From NCBI GenBank assembly GCA_963666535.1, contig OY762913.1, positions 1,488,001 to 1,552,000 of the forward strand: a stretch of DNA of 64,000 bases, in the 5' to 3' direction. Shown piece after piece: positions 42,447 to 50,670 of the stretch. The translations under genes were made by a program, and so were the position numbers. The DNA is from G963666535 sp963666535 (GTDB taxonomy: Bacteria > Bacillota > Clostridia > Oscillospirales > Oscillospiraceae). Numbering within the stretch: the stretch's first letter is position 1; the number at the start of each line of letters is the position of its first letter. Below the pieces are notes generated by a model, which ran no database searches, was not told the origin of the DNA, and was given only the letters and a program-made list of their open reading frames with translations.

Positions 42447-42475
42447 ATTATAGCAGAAGAACAACTGACCGGCAA
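42447..42475 (-). promoter_or_regulatory. Promoter of the MalT-like gene
   Basis: Leftward TTGCCG (42475-42470), 17 nt, TATAAT (42452-42447). Transcription would start right at the leader hairpin. Confidence 0.6.
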
Positions 42476-42605
42476 AATTATTTAAAAAATGGCTTAAATA
42501 TTGTCAAAAATACCCCTTTTGGGAGATACCCGGGATTTAAGAATGTCTTTATAATAAAAGCACAATAAGATGAACTAACTCTAATCACAGAAAGGGGGCA
42601 GGAGT

Positions 42606-42860
42606 ATGAGCAAAATTGCACATGTTCATGCAAGCGATGATTATAAGCTTCTAATCGATTTTGACGACGGAAGCAAGATCATTTTTAATATGCAAAAAAT
42701 GATCAAGACTCTCCCATATTTGCGGCTGAATGACCCAGCAAGTTTTCAGACCGTCAAATTCGACGAAAAATCGATCTATTGGGATGCTGCGGATAACAAA
42801 CCTGAATATTTCCCATTAAGGCTCAGCGTTGACAATATTTTATTTTCACTGAGGGGCTGA
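42606..42860 (+). CDS. DUF2442-like small protein
   Basis: An 84-residue protein of the same plan as the one at 35243 (DYKLLIDFDDGSKIIFNMQK, KSIYWDAADN, LSVDNILFSLRG). AAAGGGGGCAGG precedes the ATG. It lies 39 bp before surface protein 2 and opposite the MalT-like regulator. A TATAAT at about 42550 could be its -10. Confidence 0.7.
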   Translation: MSKIAHVHASDDYKLLIDFDDGSKIIFNMQKMIKTLPYLRLNDPASFQTVKFDEKSIYWDAADNKPEYFPLRLSVDNILFSLRG

Positions 42861-42899
42861 ACGTCTAATAAATAAATTGAACATAAAGGAAGAATACTT

Positions 42900-45800
42900 A
42901 TGAAAACAAAAAAACTAATTGCACTTATGATGATGCTGGCAATGCTGACCGGGCTAATGCCTCAAGTGGCACTGGCGGCAGAGCCCGTGACCATTGACCT
43001 TTCCACAGTCAGCGCAAGCGGAAGCGGCTATACCTATGCGGAGGAGCTTGTTAACGCCAAAACAGAGTATGTTGTGACCATTACCGATCCCAGAGATTAC
43101 ATACTCACCGGTACGGTTAGTCAGGAATCGCACCCTACGCGTGTTAAAGTTACGGCAACAACAGCAAACATTACTCTTAGTAACGCCAGTATAACCATTG
43201 TTAACTATGCCCCGCTCTCAATCTCCCCCGGCTCAACAGTCAACCTGACTCTGGCGGCAGGCACGGTGAACACCCTTTCCCTCGGCAGTGGTGAGGTTGG
43301 ATTTGCGGGACTTTACGTTCCCTCCGGCGCTGCTGTTATCATTGATGGGGCCGGTACCCTTAACGCAAGTGGTGGCGGTGGTGGCGCTGGCTATGGCGCA
43401 GGTGCCGGTATCGGCGGTATGAGCTATGATGGCATCGCAAACGCTGGAAACATTACCATTAATAGTGGTGTGATCAATGCAACTAGCAGAGCGGGCGCAG
43501 CTGCTATTGGTGGCGGCTACGGCGGAAGCGGAAGCAGTGTTGACGGTAGCAACAAAATTATCATTAACGGCGGTACGGTGACAGTAGATGGCAGCATTGG
43601 AGGTGGTAGCGTTTCCACCAGCTCTATATCCACCATCAGAGGTGGCTCCGTCAAGTCGAACGAGCTTAATTACACCAATGGCACAAGCGACGTCCATCCC
43701 ACTACCGTTACGGTCTTAGACTCGGGCGAAAGTGCGCTTTCGGACACGGATATTTCTTGCACGTTGCCCAGCGGCGTTGTATTTAATGCCGTCACTGATA
43801 GCGCGGGCAAGCTTTATCTGTGGCTCCCCGCGGGCAACTGTACTTTTACGATTACAAGCGGCGTCATGAATTACAGAGTAATTAGCAACATACAAACGGT
43901 TACTTCAAGTGCTGACCCCAACACAATTACCACCAAGCCGATGACTGTAACCAGCGTAACAGTAACACCGGAAGCTCCTGAAGTAGAGAAAGGAAATACG
44001 CAGGCTTTCGGCGTATCGGTATTGGGTACGAACTACCCGTTCACGGAGGTAACATGGAGTGTTACAGGCGGGCTTGCCGATACGAGCATAAACAGCTCTG
44101 GTGTACTTACGGTAGCTTCGAACGAAACGGCAAGCACACTGACGGTCACCGCTACCTCTACTGTTGACAACACAAAATCAGATTCTGTGACTGTTACTGT
44201 AACTGAAGCGCCGACAGTGGCGTTTACATCCATCGATTCCACCGGCAAGGTGGTGACGCTGACATTCAGCGAGGCAATCAACGCCGCCACCGCCATAGCC
44301 GCTAACTTCACAGGCTCAGCCGGTACACCCAGCGTCGGATATACCACCGGTTCGACCACGCTGACCCTGACTTACGGCACTGCCATATCCGTCGGAAGCG
44401 GTGCGACCATCATCGTCGGAAGCGGCGTGACGGATACTACCGGTAACGCCGCCGCTGTAACAACGTTCACCGAAGGAACAACGTCCGGGTTTACGGGCGT
44501 TGACACAACAGCGCCGACCGTAGCGTTTACATCCATAGATTCCACCGGCAAAATTGTGACACTGACGTTCAACGAGGCCATCAATGTTGCTACCGCCATA
44601 GCCGCTAACTTCACAGGCTCAGCCGGTACGCCGACCGTCGGATACACTGCCGGTTCCACCACGCTGACCCTGACTTACGGCACAGCCATATCTGTCGGAA
44701 GCGGTGCGACCATTATCGTTGGAACCGGCGTGACGGATACTGCAGGTAACGCGGTCGCTGAAACGACGTTCACCGAAGGCACAACCTCCGGCTTTACGGG
44801 CGTTGACACAACCGCGCCGACCGTGGCGTTTACATCCATAGATTCCACCGGCAAGGTGGTAACGCTGACGTTCAGCGAGGCAATCGACGCTGCCACCGCC
44901 ATAGCCGCTAACTTCACAGGCACAGCCGGTACGCCCACCGTAGGATATACCGCCGGTTCCACCACGCTCACCCTGACTTACGGCACGGCCATATCCGTCG
45001 GTAGCGGTGCGACCATTATCGTTGGAACCGGCGTGACGGATACTGCAGGTAACGCGGTTGCTGTAACGACGTTCACCGAAGGCACAACGTCCGGGTTTAC
45101 GGGCGTTGACACAACCGCGCCGACCGTAGCGTTTACATCCATAGATTCCACCGGCAAGGTGGTGACGCTGACATTCAGCGAGGCAATCAATGCCGCTACC
45201 GCCATAGCCGCTAACTTCACAGGTTCAGCCGGTACGCCCACCATCGGATATAGCGCAAGTTCCACCACGCTGACCCTGACTTACGGCACTGCCATATCCG
45301 CCGGAAGCGGCGCGACCATCATCGTCGGAAGCGGCGTGACGGATACTGCGGGTAACCCCGCCGCTGTAACAACGTTCACCGAAGGAACAACGTCCGGGTT
45401 TACGGGCGTTGACACAACAGCGCCGACCGTAGCGTTTACATCCATAGATTCCACCGGCAAAATTGTGACACTGACGTTCAACGAGGCCATCAATGTTGCT
45501 ACCGCCATAGCCGCTAACTTCACAGGCTCAGCCGGTACGCCGACCGTCGGATACACTGCCGGTTCCACCACGCTGACCCTGACTTACGGCACAGCCATAT
45601 CTGTCGGAAGCGGTGCGACCATTATCGTTGGAACCGGCGTGACGGATACTGCAGGTAACGCGGTCGCTGAAACGACGTTCACCGAAGGCACAACGTCCGG
45701 GTTTACGCGCGTTGACACAACCGCGCCGACCGTGGCGTTTACATCCATAGATTCCACCGGCAAGGTGGTAACGCTGACGTTCAGCGAGGCAATCGACGCT

Positions 45801-46862
45801 GCCACCGCCATAGCCGCTAACTTCACAGGCACAGCCGGTACGCCCACCGTAGGATATACCGCCGGTTCCACCACGCTCACCCTGACTTACGGCACGGCCA
45901 TATCCGTCGGTAGCGGTGCGACCATTATCGTTGGAACCGGCGTGACGGATACTGCAGGTAACGCGGTTGCTGTAACGACGTTCACCGAAGGCACAACGTC
46001 CGGGTTTACAGGGAAGAGCACAAGTAGTTCCGGCGATGGCGCTTCTTCCGGCGGAAGCTCAACGACAAAATACTCGGTATCCTCTGCTACAAGCACCAAC
46101 GGAACAGTCACCCTTTCCGCAACAAGTGTCAATCAGGGCGGAAGTGTTACGCTCACCATAACTCCAGATGAGGGATATCGGATAGCCGACGTATTAATCA
46201 ACGGCGTTTCGGTGGGTGCCGTCTCAAGCTACACTATTAAGGGCGTCAGTAAGAACACAACAATCAAGGTGGCATTTGAAAAGGTTGAACAAGAAAACGC
46301 CGAAGCCTGGATCAATCCTTATTCGGATGTGGAAGAAAGCACCTGGTATTATAATTCCGTAAGCTATGTAAGCCGGAAAGGTCTCATGAACGGAGATGGC
46401 AAACAGTTTAGCCCCCATGGCGATATGACAAGAGCGATGGTGGTCACAGTGCTGCTTCGCCTCAGTGGGGATACCGGGAGCTTTGACAACACTTTTTCCG
46501 ACGTGGATTCCGGTGCGTGGTATGAACAGGCAGTGGCCTGGGCTTCGGCAAACGGCATCGCAAGCGGTGTGGGTGGTAACAGCTTTGCTCCCGAAAAAGC
46601 ACTGTCCCGAGAACAGCTCGCTGTGATGCTGTATAGCTACGCGAAATACAAGGGACTTGACGTCACTGTGACAGACAGCGGCGTTCTGGACGGATATTCG
46701 GACACCGGCAGCGTATCGGTATGGGCGGAGGACGCTATGAATTGGGCGGTAGGCATGGGGATCGTATCCGGAGACGGCGCAAATCTATATCCGCACGACA
46801 CCGCCACACGCGCCCAGATCGCGGCCATGCTGCAGAGGTTTATTGAAAATGTGATCGGCTGA
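42900..46862 (+). CDS. Large SLH-anchored surface protein 2 with six tandem repeats
   Basis: 1320 residues. Signal peptide 1-28 (LIALMMMLAMLTGLMPQVALA). A Gly-rich beta region (about 90-260), an Ig-like BIG2-type domain (about 350-435, VTVTPEAPEVEKGNTQAFGV), then six 101-residue SwmB-like repeats (about 438-1038; each begins PTVAFTSIDSTGK and contains GATIIVG, GVTDT.GN), a Ser/Gly linker, a Bacterial-repeat domain (GGSVTLTITPDEGYRIADVL) and three SLH motifs (about 1140-1318). It is a long wall-bound stalk or adhesin. Preceded by DUF2442 and faced by the MalT-like regulator, which probably controls it. Confidence 0.9.
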   Translation: MKTKKLIALMMMLAMLTGLMPQVALAAEPVTIDLSTVSASGSGYTYAEELVNAKTEYVVTITDPRDYILTGTVSQESHPTRVKVTATTANITLSNASITIVNYAPLSISPGSTVNLTLAAGTVNTLSLGSGEVGFAGLYVPSGAAVIIDGAGTLNASGGGGGAGYGAGAGIGGMSYDGIANAGNITINSGVINATSRAGAAAIGGGYGGSGSSVDGSNKIIINGGTVTVDGSIGGGSVSTSSISTIRGGSVKSNELNYTNGTSDVHPTTVTVLDSGESALSDTDISCTLPSGVVFNAVTDSAGKLYLWLPAGNCTFTITSGVMNYRVISNIQTVTSSADPNTITTKPMTVTSVTVTPEAPEVEKGNTQAFGVSVLGTNYPFTEVTWSVTGGLADTSINSSGVLTVASNETASTLTVTATSTVDNTKSDSVTVTVTEAPTVAFTSIDSTGKVVTLTFSEAINAATAIAANFTGSAGTPSVGYTTGSTTLTLTYGTAISVGSGATIIVGSGVTDTTGNAAAVTTFTEGTTSGFTGVDTTAPTVAFTSIDSTGKIVTLTFNEAINVATAIAANFTGSAGTPTVGYTAGSTTLTLTYGTAISVGSGATIIVGTGVTDTAGNAVAETTFTEGTTSGFTGVDTTAPTVAFTSIDSTGKVVTLTFSEAIDAATAIAANFTGTAGTPTVGYTAGSTTLTLTYGTAISVGSGATIIVGTGVTDTAGNAVAVTTFTEGTTSGFTGVDTTAPTVAFTSIDSTGKVVTLTFSEAINAATAIAANFTGSAGTPTIGYSASSTTLTLTYGTAISAGSGATIIVGSGVTDTAGNPAAVTTFTEGTTSGFTGVDTTAPTVAFTSIDSTGKIVTLTFNEAINVATAIAANFTGSAGTPTVGYTAGSTTLTLTYGTAISVGSGATIIVGTGVTDTAGNAVAETTFTEGTTSGFTRVDTTAPTVAFTSIDSTGKVVTLTFSEAIDAATAIAANFTGTAGTPTVGYTAGSTTLTLTYGTAISVGSGATIIVGTGVTDTAGNAVAVTTFTEGTTSGFTGKSTSSSGDGASSGGSSTTKYSVSSATSTNGTVTLSATSVNQGGSVTLTITPDEGYRIADVLINGVSVGAVSSYTIKGVSKNTTIKVAFEKVEQENAEAWINPYSDVEESTWYYNSVSYVSRKGLMNGDGKQFSPHGDMTRAMVVTVLLRLSGDTGSFDNTFSDVDSGAWYEQAVAWASANGIASGVGGNSFAPEKALSREQLAVMLYSYAKYKGLDVTVTDSGVLDGYSDTGSVSVWAEDAMNWAVGMGIVSGDGANLYPHDTATRAQIAAMLQRFIENVIG
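44211..46014 (+). repeat. Six tandem 303-bp repeats
   Basis: Units begin near 44211, 44514, 44817, 45120, 45423 and 45726. Units 2 and 5, and 3 and 6, are almost identical over their length, so the order is A-B-C-D-B'-C' and a 909-bp step separates the copies. Neighbouring unlike units differ at many third positions. This points to a recent block duplication. Confidence 0.9.
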
Positions 46863-47089
46863 TACGTCCATGTAATTTGATGAGACGGGGCTGAGAGACC
46901 TGAGTAGCAAATTCGCCAACATCAACAGTAAAATTTATCGCCTGATTTTGCGCTTGCGCGGGAGATTTTTTTACACATATCCCAGAAAAGCGGCTTAAAC
47001 ACTAGATTTGTGCAACTTGGCTCACCTGAAAACCCGAAAAATTTGACGTATTTCGGCAGAAAAACAAGCTAAAAACGAAGAATTCTGTC

Positions 47090-47114
47090 GGTTCAACTCC
47101 CCTCGGTTCCACCA
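47090..47114 (+). other. Candidate prophage attachment site (tRNA/tmRNA 3' end)
   Basis: The 25 bp have a T-loop-like GGTTCAACTCC followed by an acceptor end and CCA (CGGTTCCACCA). No 5' half of a tRNA or tmRNA is upstream, and the T stem pairs poorly. A lone tRNA 3' end exactly where phage genes begin is typical of an attL/attR site. Confidence 0.65.
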
Positions 47115-47122
47115 AAGCAGAG

Positions 47123-47176
47123 CCAGACGAACCACAGAGCCGAGTATTTATATGCTCGACGGTGTGTTCGTTCTGG
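47123..47176. other. Imperfect hairpin next to the attachment site
   Basis: CCAGA-CGAAC-CAC pairs with GTG-TTCG-TCTGG parts with small bulges, and CGAG/CTCG pair inside. It may be a terminator or a recombinase-related structure. Confidence 0.35.
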
Positions 47177-47206
47177 CCCTTCCTTTATGCCTATTGGAAA
47201 CAGAAT

Positions 47207-47255
47207 AAAAAAGAGGTCATCGCTTGGGGTAATCCCCTCACGGTGGCCTCTTTTT
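47207..47255. terminator. Intrinsic terminator at the prophage edge
   Basis: AAAAAAGAGG and CCTCTTTTT arms with an inner GGGG-TAAT-CCCC hairpin. It works in either direction. Confidence 0.7.
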
Positions 47256-47327
47256 GCTTATCGTTACAATTCCATAGCCTTAAATTGCTCTACCCAAATA
47301 CGTTATTTTCTAACAAAAGCCAGCGGA

Positions 47328-47349
47328 ATTCTAAAATGGTCGTTAGAAT
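47328..47349. promoter_or_regulatory. Dyad before the first phage XRE gene
   Basis: ATTCTAA-N8-TTAGAAT, 21 bp before the ATG at 47371. Likely an autoregulatory operator. Confidence 0.5.
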
Positions 47350-47370
47350 CTACCGTAAAGGAGCAAGGCT

Positions 47371-47625
47371 ATGATTAGAATTTTACTGTCCACCAGGCTT
47401 GGCGAGCGAAGGTGGACGCAGGCCGATCTCGCCCGGATGACGGGAATACGCCCATCTACGATTAACGACCTCTATCATGAGATCGCCGAGCGAGTAAACC
47501 TTGAGCATCTCGATTTGATATGTGAGGCGCTTGACTGCGACATATCGGATATAATCAAAAGGGTTCCGAATGGCGAGCCGAGGATAAAAACTCGCGCCGG
47601 GAACAACATACATATCAAGAGATGA
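47371..47625 (+). CDS. Phage XRE/Cro-family regulator
   Basis: An 84-residue protein with one helix-turn-helix (TQADLARMTGIRPSTINDLY) and a short basic tail. AAAGGAG precedes the ATG. It converges with the repressor-like gene at 47649 across a shared terminator. Confidence 0.85.
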   Translation: MIRILLSTRLGERRWTQADLARMTGIRPSTINDLYHEIAERVNLEHLDLICEALDCDISDIIKRVPNGEPRIKTRAGNNIHIKR

Positions 47626-47637
47626 GCTTAGCTCCAA

Positions 47638-47669
47638 GGCCCGGACGATTATTCGTCTGGGCCTTTCTT
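47638..47669 (+). terminator. Terminator between convergent phage regulators
   Basis: GGCCCGGACGA and TCGTCTGGGCC arms, then TTTCTTTTTT. It overlaps the 3' end of the opposite gene. Confidence 0.8.
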
Positions 47670-48035
47670 TTTTCGGGCGCGCTTCTCTTCCACATGGCAA
47701 AGCTCATAGCCGCCGCCGAGGGCATCATTGATCTTTACCAATCCCGCATCCCACTCTTTTCCGGTCTTGTCCGTCATCCTATCCCCGTCGACCTTGGCAA
47801 TGTCCTCCATGCTGGGAATTGGCGTTCCGATCTCACCACGCCCTTTTATCTCGACTACGGCCTCAATAGGGCAATTGAGTGCCAAGCAGATCTTCTCCAG
47901 AATCGTGAGCGCTACAGGCTCGTCGTTGTTCAGCTTGGACAGCGTACCACTACTCATGCCGGTGAGCTTCACGAGCGCCATTTTCTTTACGTCTTTCTCG
48001 ATGAGCGTATGCCAAAGCGGCTTATATGAAATCAT
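47649..48035 (-). CDS. Phage XRE-family repressor
   Basis: A 128-residue protein; start at ATG 48035 (MISYKPLWHTLIEKD) with AAGGAGGTG 6 bp upstream. N-terminal helix-turn-helix (KKMALVKLTGMSSGTLSKLN), then a polar C-terminus with no protease motif. Divergent from the early genes, with CAACTTG sites in the gap, as for a lysogeny repressor. Confidence 0.85.
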   Translation of the reverse strand: MISYKPLWHTLIEKDVKKMALVKLTGMSSGTLSKLNNDEPVALTILEKICLALNCPIEAVVEIKGRGEIGTPIPSMEDIAKVDGDRMTDKTGKEWDAGLVKINDALGGGYELCHVEEKRARKKKGPDE

Positions 48036-48073
48036 GCAGACACCTCCTTGCAAGTACCATAACACAATACTTT

Positions 48074-48181
48074 CAACTTGTCAAAACTATTTATTGATTA
48101 TTTAATAAAAACAGTTGACAACTTGATGCGCAAGTGGTATTTTGTATATGCAAGAACAAAACAATTTCATCTAACAAGTTG
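48074..48181. promoter_or_regulatory. Phage switch region with three CAACTTG sites
   Basis: CAACTTG at 48074-48080 and 48119-48125 and inverted at 48175-48181. The middle one abuts TTGACA (48115-48120) of a rightward promoter with TATTTT at 48138-48143 (17-nt spacer). The repressor at 47649 is the likely ligand. Confidence 0.6.
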
Positions 48182-48204
48182 ATAATTATAAGGAGGACGC
48201 AACA

Positions 48205-48810
48205 ATGATGATTCAGGAATTTGAAAGCCGCACAGGTTTCTTCCCCAGCCAAGACCTTTACAGCTTCATCGAAGAAGCTTACAAGGAAAGCAATCTTGAT
48301 AAAGACGTTTTCTGCAAGGCCTATAAGCAGAACGAAAGCGGCATGGCCGAGGCCATCACACGGAAAGCCAGCATCACAAAAATCATTGCATCTGATAAGG
48401 CCGAGAAGGAAACTGCCAAGACGATCTCCGGACTTGAGAAAGAGGTCGAAAGGCTAAAGGTGCAGCTTGAAAGAGAACAGGAGTGGAAGCCCTACGAAAG
48501 CGATCACAACGTGAAGCAGGCCGATTACGAACGGCTCGCCAGCAGCGTTCCGAACGGCGCGAGTTACATGACTGACGAAGAAGCCAAGGACTGGATTTGC
48601 AGCGAGTTCGACTTTGACCGGGATAAAATCACCATTCAACATGAAGTCGACGAAGAAGAGGTCAACCGCCATCACCAGTGCCGAAGGACCGGCCGGAAGA
48701 TTGACCGCCGCCCCGTCTACTGCGCCACAGATTACCATTACATCAGGTTCAACACTTCCCGTTGGTGTTACGAGGTCTGGAACGACACGCTTTGCCCGTT
48801 CTTCGATTAA
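48205..48810 (+). CDS. Hypothetical phage early protein (201 aa)
   Basis: AAGGAGG lies 8 bp before the ATG. Helical N-terminal half with a coiled coil (about 65-95), then a C-terminal part with several Cys, His and Trp (HHQCRRTGRKIDRRP, YEVWNDTLCPFFD). First gene behind the switch promoter. Not recognised. Confidence 0.7.
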   Translation: MMIQEFESRTGFFPSQDLYSFIEEAYKESNLDKDVFCKAYKQNESGMAEAITRKASITKIIASDKAEKETAKTISGLEKEVERLKVQLEREQEWKPYESDHNVKQADYERLASSVPNGASYMTDEEAKDWICSEFDFDRDKITIQHEVDEEEVNRHHQCRRTGRKIDRRPVYCATDYHYIRFNTSRWCYEVWNDTLCPFFD

Positions 48811-48854
48811 CCACCACCCGCCCCGGAGGTCACGAGGGCAAGGAGGGTAAAAAA

Positions 48855-49097
48855 ATGGCAAGGACAACTGAGATTAAAAAGGCAACTGAAATAGTGGAGG
48901 GCGACTTGGTATATGTGCAGGGGCATCTAATGACCGCAAAAAATGTACGGCACTATTTTGACGACGAGACGGGCCGAACTGTAGCACGTTTTGAGGGGCA
49001 TTGCGTCAACCGTGACGATGACATCTATAATACCGGCTATAACGGCGGTACTTACGGCGGCAATGACTTAGCCACGTATGCCGTAGCAATCAAATAA
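48855..49097 (+). CDS. Hypothetical phage protein (80 aa)
   Basis: AGGAGGG before ATG 48855. Small beta-rich protein (EIVEGDLVYVQGHLMTAKNV, RTVARFEGHCVN) with a Gly/Asn/Tyr patch. Not recognised. Confidence 0.65.
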   Translation: MARTTEIKKATEIVEGDLVYVQGHLMTAKNVRHYFDDETGRTVARFEGHCVNRDDDIYNTGYNGGTYGGNDLATYAVAIK

Positions 49098-49145
49098 CAC
49101 ACAGCCCCGCTGGTCGGGCAATAGGCCGGCAGAAAGGAGCGTTCC

Positions 49146-49370
49146 ATGAATGGCAGGTATGGTAAATCCGTTTCCGATGAACAGCATATCAAGCGTATAG
49201 TGAAGGACGCCCAAGGTAAAATTGATACTGTGCGGGAAGACTGCGAGAACTGTCAGGATGGTGACTGTTACTGCTCAGACGGAATGAAAGATATAATACT
49301 GGACTGGTTGGACGAACTGGGTATCTATCCGGATGATATAGACGCCGTTTTTGCAGAGCTTGATTTCTGA
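49146..49370 (+). CDS. Hypothetical phage protein (74 aa)
   Basis: AAAGGAGCG before ATG. Acidic, with a Cys-rich centre (CENCQDGDCYCSDG). Not recognised. The next 150 bp hold only a short hairpin-rich spacer. Confidence 0.6.
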   Translation: MNGRYGKSVSDEQHIKRIVKDAQGKIDTVREDCENCQDGDCYCSDGMKDIILDWLDELGIYPDDIDAVFAELDF

Positions 49371-49527
49371 TCCCGCCTGATGATGGCTGCCCGGGTAGCA
49401 GCCGAAACGCCCTCCGGGGCGTCGCGGGAACCCGTCGGCTCAGGGGATAATATGCCGCCCCTTTTACGATAGATTGTACCTTGAAAAAGAAATGATATCT
49501 TGATATCTGAAGGAAGGAGCGGATGAC

Positions 49528-49863
49528 ATGAGCAGAGACTGGACTCCTGCAGAGCTTCAGGCAGCCAGCGCCGCGATGAAGGCCGAAGGCCACATGAGCT
49601 ATGAGGAATTCTGCGCGGACCTCGAACGCAAGGCAAAGACCGTCAAGGTGACCTTCGGAAACGGAGACGTAATCACCACAAGGATGAACGCCACCGAAGA
49701 GACAGTCCGAGCATATTACAAAGTTGGCTCGCAGATGAACATCGGGGCAGTGCATGACGATTTTGAAACGATCGTGTCTGTCGACATTATTAATTCGGAC
49801 GGGAATGCCTCTGTAAGCCCCGGAGTTGAGTTGCAACAGCCATTAAGCAGGAAGGGAGTGTAA
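49528..49863 (+). CDS. Hypothetical phage protein (111 aa)
   Basis: AAGGAAGGAG before ATG. Helical start (TPAELQAASAAMKAEG) and a beta-rich second half (VKVTFGNGDVITTRMNATEE). Not recognised. Confidence 0.65.
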   Translation: MSRDWTPAELQAASAAMKAEGHMSYEEFCADLERKAKTVKVTFGNGDVITTRMNATEETVRAYYKVGSQMNIGAVHDDFETIVSVDIINSDGNASVSPGVELQQPLSRKGV

Positions 49864-49867
49864 ACGG

Positions 49868-50107
49868 ATGGCAACGAGAACAAGTGGCCAGGCAAAGACT
49901 CTTATTGAGGAATTTGGAAAAGTCCAAGATGCGAGCTTTCCATGCCCACGCTGCGGTCAATATCGCATGAAAGAAGATCTGGCAACAAACGCCCTGAGCC
50001 GCCACGCGAAGGTGTACATCTGCGATCAGTGCGGCATGGATGAAGCTATCCGCGACATGTGCGGGAAGCCGCTGCCCCTATTTGAATGGGGAATCTCGCT
50101 GATGTAA
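49868..50107 (+). CDS. Small zinc-ribbon phage protein
   Basis: A 79-residue protein with two CxxC pairs (CPRCGQYRM and CDQCGMDE), a typical zinc ribbon. Starts 4 bp after the previous gene. Function unknown. Confidence 0.7.
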   Translation: MATRTSGQAKTLIEEFGKVQDASFPCPRCGQYRMKEDLATNALSRHAKVYICDQCGMDEAIRDMCGKPLPLFEWGISLM

Positions 50108-50122
50108 TGGGCAAAAAAAAGA

Positions 50123-50168
50123 AAGCCCCTCTCTCCAGGTCCGATGTGAACCGAGAAAGAGGGGTTTT
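50123..50168. terminator. Terminator between early and late convergent phage genes
   Basis: CCCCTCTCTC and GAGAAAGAGGGG arms with A- and T-rich flanks, between the last rightward gene and the first end of the leftward run. Confidence 0.75.
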
Positions 50169-50172
50169 ACAG

Positions 50173-50652
50173 CTAACCTATTTTTTGAAGGAGTCTATGC
50201 TCAGTTTCAAGAAGCTTTCGCTCAGTCAGCGCCTTGCTTTTAACGGCTGCAAGCTTTTTCCTGCTGATCGACAGAGCGCCAACAAACTCAAATCCAACGG
50301 TCAGCACGGTCTTAATGGTGGCGATCTGAACGTCTGTGAATGTAATCCCCGCCGCCGAGGCGTAATCGTTGATAAGGGACAATGCCTGTGTGACCTTTTC
50401 ATCTGTAGTTACAGTGTTAGAGCAGCCTGCAGCTACGGTTGTCAGGGCTTCAACTATGTAATTGACAATCGTACTGAATAAGCTGTCCGCAGTCGTGATC
50501 CCTGCCGATATGAGCGCGCTCTGAATGAATGTCACGATACTATTCGTCACATTCACAATGTCAACGCCGCCGAACTTTCGGATAACGAAAACGATGCCCA
50601 GCAGGATCACCGCCGCCATAATGCCGAGAATAAAAATCGTTGTAGTGTTCAT
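50173..50652 (-). CDS. Holin-like phage protein
   Basis: A 159-residue protein: one N-terminal transmembrane helix (IFILGIMAAVILLGIVFVI), then amphipathic helices and a basic tail. This recalls LLH-type phage holins (one helix followed by repeat-like helices). It lies at the end of the lysis cassette. Assignment is tentative. Confidence 0.5.
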   Translation of the reverse strand: MNTTTIFILGIMAAVILLGIVFVIRKFGGVDIVNVTNSIVTFIQSALISAGITTADSLFSTIVNYIVEALTTVAAGCSNTVTTDEKVTQALSLINDYASAAGITFTDVQIATIKTVLTVGFEFVGALSISRKKLAAVKSKALTERKLLETEHRLLQKIG

Positions 50653-50670
50653 TGCTTTCAGTCCTTTCTT

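Larger units (their letters stand above)
46863..47370. other. Junction region between host and prophage
   Basis: About 500 bp without a gene. It contains the tRNA 3'-end-like attachment sequence (47090-47114), a long imperfect hairpin (47123-47176), a terminator (47207-47255) and the operator of the first phage gene (47328-47349). Confidence 0.6.

Noticed and set aside
44033..45880. Series of repeated 96-108-codon minus-strand frames
   Set aside because: They mirror the six tandem repeats of surface protein 2 and have no start signals.
44211..46014. CRISPR-like array
   Set aside because: The 303-bp repeats are coding and in frame, with no spacers.
50086..50481. 131-codon rightward frame after the zinc-ribbon gene
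   Set aside because: Antisense to the holin-like gene and starts before a terminator.
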